Source: Micromonospora sp. BL4
GTDB taxonomy: Bacteria > Actinomycetota > Actinomycetes > Mycobacteriales > Micromonosporaceae
Assembly (NCBI RefSeq): GCF_003667505.1
Contig: NZ_RCVJ01000117.1
Span: forward strand, 53,728 to 117,727
Length of the DNA stretch: 64,000 bases
Direction: 5' to 3'
Shown here piece after piece: positions 44,676 through 51,438 of the stretch (position 1 is the first letter of the stretch; every line of letters begins with the position of its first letter). Made by a program: the position numbers and the translations under genes. Below the pieces are notes generated by a model, which was given only the letters and a program-made list of their open reading frames with translations, did no database searches and had not been told where the DNA came from.

Positions 44676-45881
44676 TCAACCGGCGAGTGCCACCATGCCG
44701 GGCAGGTCGCGCACGATGCCGGTGATCTCGCCGGTCTCCGGGTTCCACCGCGCCAGCCCGGCCGGCTCCAGGCGCAGCAGCACCGCGCCCTTGTTGTCCC
44801 AGCCCAGCACCGGGCAGCAGCCCTTGGCGCGGTCCCGGCCCAGGTCGAGCACGTGGGCCACCGCACCCGTGCGGGCGTCCAGCACGGTCACCCCCTCAGC
44901 GCCGTCGATCTCGCCGTTGGTGATCCAGGCGGCGCGGGCCAGCCGGCTGCCGTGCAACCAGCCCTGGCCGTAGAACTCGTTGACCTGGTACGGCGCCGGC
45001 AGCAACCCACCCGTGACGGGTTGTTCGGAGCGGACGGCGCCCGTGCCGGCGGTCCGGCTGCGCAGCATCAGGCCGCCCCGTTGGCCGCCCGTCTCGACAA
45101 GTGCCGCCTCGCGCCCGGCCGCCGGGTCGGGTGCCGCCACGTCCCAGGCCGACACGTCGATCGTGCGCGCCGCGCCGGTGACGCGGTCCACCGCGTACGT
45201 CCGGTTGTCGCCGCCGACGAGCACCCGGTCGTTCGCCCAGACCACCAGCTCCAGGTAGCCGGCGAGCGGGATCCGGCGTACGGCGGCCGTGGTGAGGTCG
45301 ACGAGGATCAGCTCGTTGGTCTGCGCGAACGCGGCCGAGCGACCGTCGGGCGACAGCACTCCCGGCTTCACGGCGGGCGCCTCGTTGCCGCCCTCGTCCC
45401 GGGTCGGCGCCGGGATGACCACGTCGAGACTGCGCACCACGCCGTCGTCGCCGAGGATCCGGACCGGCCCGTCCGCGCGGTACTCCTCGTTCAACGGTTG
45501 GAACAGCGCCAGCGCCCGCTGAACCGGTCGCGCGGAGAGCGGCACGGTCGCCGGGTCGCCGAGCCGGGCCAGCGGGTCGGGCGGGAAGGTCAGCTCGGCC
45601 GGAGGGCTCTGCACCGGACCGGGGTGCGGGGCCTCGACGGTCGGGGCGACGGTTGGGTTGACCGTCGGAGCAACCGAGAGGTCCGGCGGCCGTTCGGCGG
45701 TGGGTCGCAGGGCGGCCACCGTGCCGCCGCCGATGAGGGCCACGGCCAGGGCGACCGCGCCGACCGCCCGTCGGGTACGCCGGGTGCGCCGTGCCCGCTC
45801 CCAGCCGGCCGCCGCCGGGTGGCTGGGCCGGACGTCCTCGACGCTGACGGTCAACAGCCGGCGCAGTTCCTGCTCGTTCAC
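44676..45881 (-). CDS. Membrane-anchored beta-propeller-like protein (cassette 2)
   Basis: The 401-aa product has a short cytoplasmic Arg-rich start (MNEQELRRLLTVSVEDVRPSHP...RARRTRRTRRA), one membrane helix (VGAVALAVALIGGGTVAAL), a Pro/Val-rich linker and a TolB-like extracellular region with LSPDGRSAAFAQTNELILVDLTTAAVRRI and VTVLDARTGAVAHVLDLG. It is structurally parallel to the protein at 41148. Its GTG start overlaps the sigma factor stop (GTGA). Function, perhaps envelope sensing, is inferred. Confidence 0.83.
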   Translation of the reverse strand: MNEQELRRLLTVSVEDVRPSHPAAAGWERARRTRRTRRAVGAVALAVALIGGGTVAALRPTAERPPDLSVAPTVNPTVAPTVEAPHPGPVQSPPAELTFPPDPLARLGDPATVPLSARPVQRALALFQPLNEEYRADGPVRILGDDGVVRSLDVVIPAPTRDEGGNEAPAVKPGVLSPDGRSAAFAQTNELILVDLTTAAVRRIPLAGYLELVVWANDRVLVGGDNRTYAVDRVTGAARTIDVSAWDVAAPDPAAGREAALVETGGQRGGLMLRSRTAGTGAVRSEQPVTGGLLPAPYQVNEFYGQGWLHGSRLARAAWITNGEIDGAEGVTVLDARTGAVAHVLDLGRDRAKGCCPVLGWDNKGAVLLRLEPAGLARWNPETGEITGIVRDLPGMVALAG

Positions 45882-46426
45882 GGGTTCACCTCCAGGCCGC
45901 TGGCCAGGTCACCGCGACCGGCCGGGTCCTGGGCCGGCCGGGTGTGCCGGGCGAGGTCCGGGGCCACCTCGCGGAGCCGACGCAGCGCTGCGTGGCACTG
46001 GCTCTTCACGGTGCCGACGGTCACCCCGAGCGCCTCGGCGGTGGCCACCTCGGTCAGGTCCTCGTAGTAGCGCAGCACCAGCACGGCCCGCTGCCGGGGC
46101 GGGAGCAGGCCGAGCGCGTCGTGCAGCGTCAGGCGTAGCGCGCCGTCACGGTCGGGGGCCACCTGCTCCGGCGGCTCGGCGCTGAGCCGTTCCCGTCGCC
46201 GCCGACGCCACCACGACACGGTGTCCCGGTAGAGGATGGCCCGCACGTACGCGGCGGGATCGCCGTCGCGGACCGTGCTCCAGCGCAGCGCCAGCTTGAG
46301 CAGCGCGTCCTGGAGGAGGTCCTCGGCCTGGTGCCGGTTGCCGCAGATCAGGTAGGCCGCGCGCAGCAGGCGGTGCTGGTGGCTCTCCACGAAGGCGAGG
46401 TAGCCGTCGCGTCCGTCGCTTGCCAT
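45878..46426 (-). CDS. SigE-family RNA polymerase sigma factor (cassette 2)
   Basis: The 182-aa ECF-type sigma factor has region 2 YLAFVESHQHRLLRAAYLICGNRHQAEDLLQDALLKL and region 4 LGLLPPRQRAVLVLRYYEDLTEVATAEALGVTVGTVKSQCHAALRRL. It is clearly related to the sigma factor at 40621. Its downstream gene is coupled by a 4-bp overlap. The two cassettes face each other, with SGNH hydrolase, a small gene and rhodanese between. Promoter targets are not visible. Confidence 0.92.
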   Translation of the reverse strand: MASDGRDGYLAFVESHQHRLLRAAYLICGNRHQAEDLLQDALLKLALRWSTVRDGDPAAYVRAILYRDTVSWWRRRRRERLSAEPPEQVAPDRDGALRLTLHDALGLLPPRQRAVLVLRYYEDLTEVATAEALGVTVGTVKSQCHAALRRLREVAPDLARHTRPAQDPAGRGDLASGLEVNP

Positions 46427-46494
46427 CCGCCCACCTCCCGGCCGTCGCGTTCGGCCTCACCTGCCAGACGCACGGCGAGGGGGAAAAGGTTGGG

Positions 46495-47076
46495 TCAGCT
46501 CTCCGGCTGCCCGGTCAGATAGCGCTGGAGGGTCGGTGCGATCCAGGAGACCAGCTCCTCCTGATCCAGCTCCACCATCGGTGGCAGGCGGACGATGTAG
46601 CGGGTGAAGGCGAGGCCGAGGATCTGACTGGCCACCAGGCCCGCGCGTCGGGCGGTGGTTGCCGGGTCGCCGCCGAACGTGGCCACGGCAGTGATGAGCT
46701 GGTCGGCGAAGATGCCGCGCATCCGCTCCGCCGCGCCCGGGTTGGTGCTCGCGGCCCGCAGCAGCGCGACGAGCGTCTCGTCGCCGTCCCACCGGGCCAG
46801 GAAGTGCCGCACCAGCACGTCGCCGAACCGTCCGGGCGGCACGTGGGTCAGGTCGGGCAGCCGGAGGTCGAACTCGGCCGCCGCCGCGAAGAGACCCTCC
46901 TTGCTGCCGTAGTAGCGCATCACCATCGACGGGTCGATCCGGGCGTCGGCGGCGATGGCCCGGATGGTGGCGCGCTCGTACCCGTCCGACGCGAACCGTT
47001 CACGGGCGGCCCGCAGGATCGCGGCCCGGGTGACGTCCGAGCGGCGGGGCTGGGTCGAGTCGACGCGCACTGTCAT
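46495..47076 (-). CDS. TetR family regulator of the FAD monooxygenase
   Basis: The 193-aa product has a TetR N-terminal helix-turn-helix, AAILRAARERFASDGYERATIRAIAADARIDPSMVMRYYGSKEGLFAAA. The rest is a variable ligand-binding domain ending at RYLTGQPES. The ATG at 47076 is preferred to a start further upstream that would lie inside the divergent promoter. It is divergent from the monooxygenase gene, with a palindromic operator in between, so it very likely controls that gene and itself. The inducer is unknown. Confidence 0.9.
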   Translation of the reverse strand: MTVRVDSTQPRRSDVTRAAILRAARERFASDGYERATIRAIAADARIDPSMVMRYYGSKEGLFAAAAEFDLRLPDLTHVPPGRFGDVLVRHFLARWDGDETLVALLRAASTNPGAAERMRGIFADQLITAVATFGGDPATTARRAGLVASQILGLAFTRYIVRLPPMVELDQEELVSWIAPTLQRYLTGQPES

Positions 47077-47101
47077 GTCAACGACCGTAGGCCAACGCCT
47101 G

Positions 47102-47164
47102 TTGACATACAACAATGAGCGGACCTAGCGTTGCCAACAGATGTTTGCCAACAGATGTTGGCAA
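47102..47164 (+). promoter_or_regulatory. Monooxygenase promoter and TetR operator
   Basis: TTGACA at 47102 and TAGCGT at 47126 with an 18-bp spacer form a good promoter reading right. Two direct copies of TTGCCAACAGATGT follow (47131-47144, 47145-47158). The second continues into GTTGGCAA, making the perfect palindrome TTGCCAAC-AGAT-GTTGGCAA at 47145-47164. The site overlaps the start of transcription, as expected for repression by the divergent TetR protein. Confidence 0.85.
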
Positions 47165-47184
47165 CGGTCGTTCCGGAGGTGGTC

Positions 47185-48339
47185 ATGCTGCCCACGAATA
47201 CCGACGTTCTGGTGGTGGGCGGCGGCCCCACCGGCCTCGCCACCGCGCTGACACTGGCCCACCGCGGCGTCGACGTCACCGTCCTGGACCAGCTCGGCAG
47301 CCCGCCGTCGACCTCCCGGGCGGCCGTCGTGCACGCGTACACCCTGGAGGTGCTGGACCGGATCGGCGCCGCGACGCCGCTGGTCGCCCAGGGGGTGCGG
47401 GCGCCGCGATTCACCGTCCGCGACCGGGACCGGGTGCTGCTGTCGGTCCCGTTCCACCAGTTGCCGTCCCGCTTCCCCTACGCGCTGATGGTCTCCCAGT
47501 CGGTCACCGAGGCGGTGCTCACCGCGCAACTGGCCGACCACGGCGTCCAGGTGCGGCGGCCGTGCCGGTTGACCGGACTGAGCCGGACCGCGGACGGAGT
47601 GGTCGCGCAGGTCGATGGGGCCGAGGTGCGCGCCCGGTTCGTGGTCGGCGCGGACGGCCTGCACAGCACGGTCCGACAGTTGGCCGGCATCGGCTTCACC
47701 GGCCCCAGCGACGAGGAGTCCTTCGTGCTGGCCGACGTCCGGGTACACAGCGTCCTGCCCCGGGACGAGGCGGCGCTCTTCCTCGCCCGCTCCGGGCCGC
47801 TGATCTGGGCGCCGCTACCGGACGGGGTGGTCCGGCTGGTCGCCGCCGTGCCGACCGCCCCGGCGGAGCCGGACACGGCCTACCTTCAGGCGCTGCTCGA
47901 CGAGCGCGGACCGGCCCGGCGACCCGACCGGGTGACCGAGGTGCTCTGGGGCTCCCGGTTCCGGGTGCACCACCGGATCGCCGACACCTTCCGGGCCGGA
48001 CCGGTGCTGCTGGCCGGGGACGCCGGGCACGTGCACAGCCCCGCCGGCGGACAGGGCATGAACCTCGGCATCTGCGACGCGGTGGCGCTCGGCGCCGCGC
48101 TGGCCGATGTGCTCGACGGCGGCCCGGAGACGCTGCTCGACGAGTACACGGCCCGGCAGCGCCCGATGGCCGAGGACGTGCTGAGCTTCGCCGCCGGGCT
48201 GACCCGGCTGGCCACCCTCTCCCCGGCCCGCCGGCCGATCCGGGACGTGCTGCTCCGGCTGCTCGGCGCCGTCCCGCCGGCCCGGCGCCAGATCGCGCTG
48301 CGCCTGTCCGGGCTGTCCCACCGGGAACGAACACCCTAG
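47185..48339 (+). CDS. FAD-dependent monooxygenase (PHBH-type)
   Basis: The 384-aa product is a class A flavoprotein monooxygenase: the FAD Rossmann motif VLVVGGGPTGLATAL, the DG motif GADGLHSTVR, and the GD motif LLAGDAGHVHSPAGGQGMNLGI. Such enzymes hydroxylate aromatic substrates, including antibiotics such as rifampicin or tetracycline in some members; the substrate here is unknown. Start at the ATG with GGAGGT just upstream. A dedicated TetR regulator and an MFS exporter on either side suggest an inducible detoxification or modification set. The stop overlaps the convergent MFS stop (CTAG). Confidence 0.92.
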   Translation: MLPTNTDVLVVGGGPTGLATALTLAHRGVDVTVLDQLGSPPSTSRAAVVHAYTLEVLDRIGAATPLVAQGVRAPRFTVRDRDRVLLSVPFHQLPSRFPYALMVSQSVTEAVLTAQLADHGVQVRRPCRLTGLSRTADGVVAQVDGAEVRARFVVGADGLHSTVRQLAGIGFTGPSDEESFVLADVRVHSVLPRDEAALFLARSGPLIWAPLPDGVVRLVAAVPTAPAEPDTAYLQALLDERGPARRPDRVTEVLWGSRFRVHHRIADTFRAGPVLLAGDAGHVHSPAGGQGMNLGICDAVALGAALADVLDGGPETLLDEYTARQRPMAEDVLSFAAGLTRLATLSPARRPIRDVLLRLLGAVPPARRQIALRLSGLSHRERTP

Positions 48340-49529
48340 GTCCGCAGTGCCCGCCACGCCGCCAGGGTGACCAGAGCGAACGTCCCGGCGGCCGCACCCG
48401 CCACCGGCACGGTCCCGTACGCCGAGGCGACCAGCCCCGCGAGCGCCGCGCCCACCGGCGCGGTGAGCAGCCCGACCATCCGCTGGGCGGCACCAACCCG
48501 ACCGAGCAGTCCGCTCGGCACGTGCCGCTGCCCGTACGACGCCCACAGGCTGTTCCACACCGCGGTGCCGGCCGCGAAGACCGCCAGCGTGATCCCGCCC
48601 GGCACCGGATGCCGGGCCAGCGCGAACCCGGTCAGCGCGATGGTCTGCACGGCGAGCACCACACCCAGCGCGGGCGCCGTGCCGAGCCGGGCGGCGAGCC
48701 GACTCGCCCCGAGCGCCCCGGCCACGCCGCCGACGATCGCGCCCGCGGCGAACAGCCCGTACCCGGCCGGCGGCACCCGCAACACGTCCAGCGCGTAGAG
48801 CACCAGCACCGCCAGCACACCGCTGATCGCCAGGTTGCTCGCGGCGGTGAGCAGGGTGAAGCGCCACAGTGTCCGGTGCCCACGCAGCCACCGCACCCCC
48901 TCGGCGATCTCGCCCCACACCGACCCCCGTCGAGCGACGCTCACCGGGCGCGCAGCGGATGTCGGCGTGAGGGCCAGGACGAGCAGGGCCGCCACGGCGA
49001 AGGTGACGGCGTCGAGGGTGAACGGGAGGGCTGGGGCGGCGGCGAAGAGAACGCCCGCGGCGGGCGCGCCGAGGAAACCGCCGGCCACCGCCGTACCCGC
49101 CTGGAGCCGTCCGTTCGCCCGGGGCAGCGCGGCCGGCGGCACCAGCGCGGGCAGCAGCGCGAACGAGGCGGCGTCGAAGAGGGTGCCCAGCGTGGCGAGG
49201 AGGAACGCGGCCACCAGCAGCGTCAGGATGCCCGCCCGGTCGAAGGCGATCGCCACGGCCAGCGCCGCCACCACGACCGCGCGTACCCCGTCCACCAGGG
49301 CCATCGTCCGCCGTCGGTCCCAGCGGTCCGCGTACACGCCGCCGAGCAGGCCGAAGAGCAGCGGCGGTAGCTGGGCGACCACGGTGACCGCCGCGATGAC
49401 CCGGGGGTCGCGGGTCAGCGTCGCGGCCAGCAACGCCAGGGCCGGCGTACGCAGCGCATCTCCCAACCGGGAGGAGACGGCGGCGGACCAGAGCAGCCGG
49501 AAGTCCCGGCCGAGAGCGGTGGAGGTCAT
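48336..49529 (-). CDS. MFS transporter (EntS-like)
   Basis: The 397-aa product has 12 predicted helices and the MFS_3/EntS-type pattern: GRDFRLLWSAAVSSRLGDALR, the helix 2-3 loop GGVYADRWDRRRTMAL and GTLFDAASFALLPALVP. This branch exports siderophores, macrolides or other metabolites. The ATG at 49529 is preferred to an upstream extension. It converges on the monooxygenase gene with overlapping stops, so the two are probably regulated separately though functionally linked. Confidence 0.88.
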   Translation of the reverse strand: MTSTALGRDFRLLWSAAVSSRLGDALRTPALALLAATLTRDPRVIAAVTVVAQLPPLLFGLLGGVYADRWDRRRTMALVDGVRAVVVAALAVAIAFDRAGILTLLVAAFLLATLGTLFDAASFALLPALVPPAALPRANGRLQAGTAVAGGFLGAPAAGVLFAAAPALPFTLDAVTFAVAALLVLALTPTSAARPVSVARRGSVWGEIAEGVRWLRGHRTLWRFTLLTAASNLAISGVLAVLVLYALDVLRVPPAGYGLFAAGAIVGGVAGALGASRLAARLGTAPALGVVLAVQTIALTGFALARHPVPGGITLAVFAAGTAVWNSLWASYGQRHVPSGLLGRVGAAQRMVGLLTAPVGAALAGLVASAYGTVPVAGAAAGTFALVTLAAWRALRT

Positions 49530-49648
49530 GGCGGTGACCGTGCGGGTTCGACCGGGTCGAGGGTCAAGCCGCCGGGCGAAAGGGGGACGCACACGTCGGT
49601 GATCATCGGTACGGTGGGCGCCGGCATCGGACCGGGGAGAACTCAGGC

Positions 49649-51436
49649 GTGGACCACACCTTTCAGGTCGACCTCCGTGGCGTGGTCGACCTGCTCAGTC
49701 ATCACCTCTACGGCAGCCCACGGGTCTACGTCCGCGAGCTGCTCCAGAACTCGGTGGACGCGATCACCGCGCGGCGTGCGGGTGAACCGGACGCCACCGC
49801 GCTGGTCCGCATCGAGCCGCCCGACATCACCGGCGACGGCACACTGCGGGTGCACGACACCGGCATCGGCCTCACCGAGGCGCAGGTGCACGAACTCCTG
49901 GCCACCATCGGCCGCAGCTCCAAACGCGACGAGCTGGGCTTCTCCCGGCACGAGTTCCTCGGCCAGTTCGGCATCGGTCTGCTCTCCTGCTTCCTGGTGG
50001 CCGACGAGATCCAGGTGCTCACCCGGCACGGCGATCACCCCACCGTCCGCTGGACCGGGTACGCCGACGGCCGCTACGCCGTGACGGTGGCGCCACCGGA
50101 GGCCGCCCGCGCCGAGCCGGGCACGACGGTCACGCTGGTGCCCCGCCGCGACGCCGACCAGTGGTTCAGCACCCCGACCGTCACCGACCTGGCCCGGCTC
50201 TTCGGTTCCCTGCTGCCGGTCACCGTCCGGGTCGGCGACGTGGTCACCACCACCGGCGAGCCACCCTGGCCGACCACGGCGGGAGCGCCGGTCGACCGGG
50301 CGGCGCTGATCCGGTACGCCCGGGAGATGCTCGGCGTCGACCCGTTCGACGTGGTGCCCCTGACCGTGCCGGAGGCCGGGCTGACCGGTGTCGCCTTCAT
50401 CCTGCCCACCCCGGTGAACCCGGCGGCCCGGGCCGGGCACCGGGTCTACCTCAAGCGGATGCTGCTCACCGAGCACGCCGACGGGCTGCTGCCGGACTGG
50501 GCGTTCTTCGCGCACTGCGTGGTGGACGCGACCGAGCTGCGCCCGACCGCCAGCCGGGAGGCCCTCTACGAGGACACCCTGCTGACCGCCACCCGGGAGG
50601 CGCTCGGCGACCAGGTACGCGGCTGGCTGGTCCGGCTGGCGCGGCACGACCCGCACCGGCTGGCCGAGTTCCTCCAGGTGCACCACCTCGGCGTGAAGGC
50701 GTTGGCGCTGCACGACGACGAGATGCTCCGGCTGGTCGACCGGTGGTGGCCGATGGACACCAACGTCGGCACGCTCACCCTCGCCGAGTTCCGGGAACGC
50801 TACGGGGTGCTCCGCTACGCGGCGAGCCTCGACGAGTTCCGCCAGCTCGCCGCGGTGGCCGCTGCGCAGGACCTGGCGGTGGTCAACGCCGGCTACACGT
50901 ACGACACCGAGCTGATCGAGCGGCTGCCGGTGGTGGACCGCTCGGTGCTGATCGAGCGGCTGGAGCCGAGCGACCTCACCACCCGCTTCGACGGCCTCGA
51001 CCCGCAGGTGGAGCTGGCGCTGCGGCCGTTCCTCAGCGCGGCGCAGCGGGCCGTCGAGCGCTCCGGCTGCGAGGTGGTCATCCGGGCGTACGACCCGGTC
51101 TCGCTGCCCGCGCTCTACCTGGTCAGCCGGTCGGCGGCGTTCAACGACCAGCTCGCGGCCAGCCGGGACCGGGCCGACGAGCTGTGGGGCGGCGTGCTCG
51201 ACGCGCTCGCGGCCACCGCCCCACCGGACCGCCCGCAGCTGGTGCTCAACCACCGCAACCCGCTGGTCCGCCGGGTCACCATGCTGGCCGACCCGGAGCT
51301 GGTCGGGCTCGCCGTCGAGGCGCTGTACGGGCAGGCGCTGCTGCTCGGCCACCATCCGATCCGCGCGGCCGACGCCGCGCTGCTGAACGATTCCTTCCTC
51401 GGCCTGCTCGGCCGGGCCGTTCCGGGACGGGAGTGA
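49649..51436 (+). CDS. HSP90-family protein
   Basis: The 595-aa product belongs to the HSP90/HtpG family of GHKL ATPases. The ATP-binding motifs are all present: ELLQNSVDAI (Glu30, Asn34), HDTGIGLT (Asp70) and GQFGIGLLSCF. A middle domain follows (~residues 210-380) with LPTPVNPAARAGHRVYLKRMLL and RPTASREALYED, and a C-terminal segment that looks shorter and divergent from true HtpG. It starts at a GTG. Its stop is 2 bp before the TPR gene's ATG (or overlaps an alternative GTG start), so the pair is translationally coupled. Chaperone action on a specific client, rather than general heat-shock function, is inferred. Confidence 0.9.
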   Translation: MDHTFQVDLRGVVDLLSHHLYGSPRVYVRELLQNSVDAITARRAGEPDATALVRIEPPDITGDGTLRVHDTGIGLTEAQVHELLATIGRSSKRDELGFSRHEFLGQFGIGLLSCFLVADEIQVLTRHGDHPTVRWTGYADGRYAVTVAPPEAARAEPGTTVTLVPRRDADQWFSTPTVTDLARLFGSLLPVTVRVGDVVTTTGEPPWPTTAGAPVDRAALIRYAREMLGVDPFDVVPLTVPEAGLTGVAFILPTPVNPAARAGHRVYLKRMLLTEHADGLLPDWAFFAHCVVDATELRPTASREALYEDTLLTATREALGDQVRGWLVRLARHDPHRLAEFLQVHHLGVKALALHDDEMLRLVDRWWPMDTNVGTLTLAEFRERYGVLRYAASLDEFRQLAAVAAAQDLAVVNAGYTYDTELIERLPVVDRSVLIERLEPSDLTTRFDGLDPQVELALRPFLSAAQRAVERSGCEVVIRAYDPVSLPALYLVSRSAAFNDQLAASRDRADELWGGVLDALAATAPPDRPQLVLNHRNPLVRRVTMLADPELVGLAVEALYGQALLLGHHPIRAADAALLNDSFLGLLGRAVPGRE

Positions 51437-51438
51437 GC

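Noticed and set aside
50161..51438. Upstream extension of the TPR gene through the HSP90 gene
   Set aside because: This part is an alternate frame of the HSP90 coding sequence; the real start is next to the HSP90 stop.
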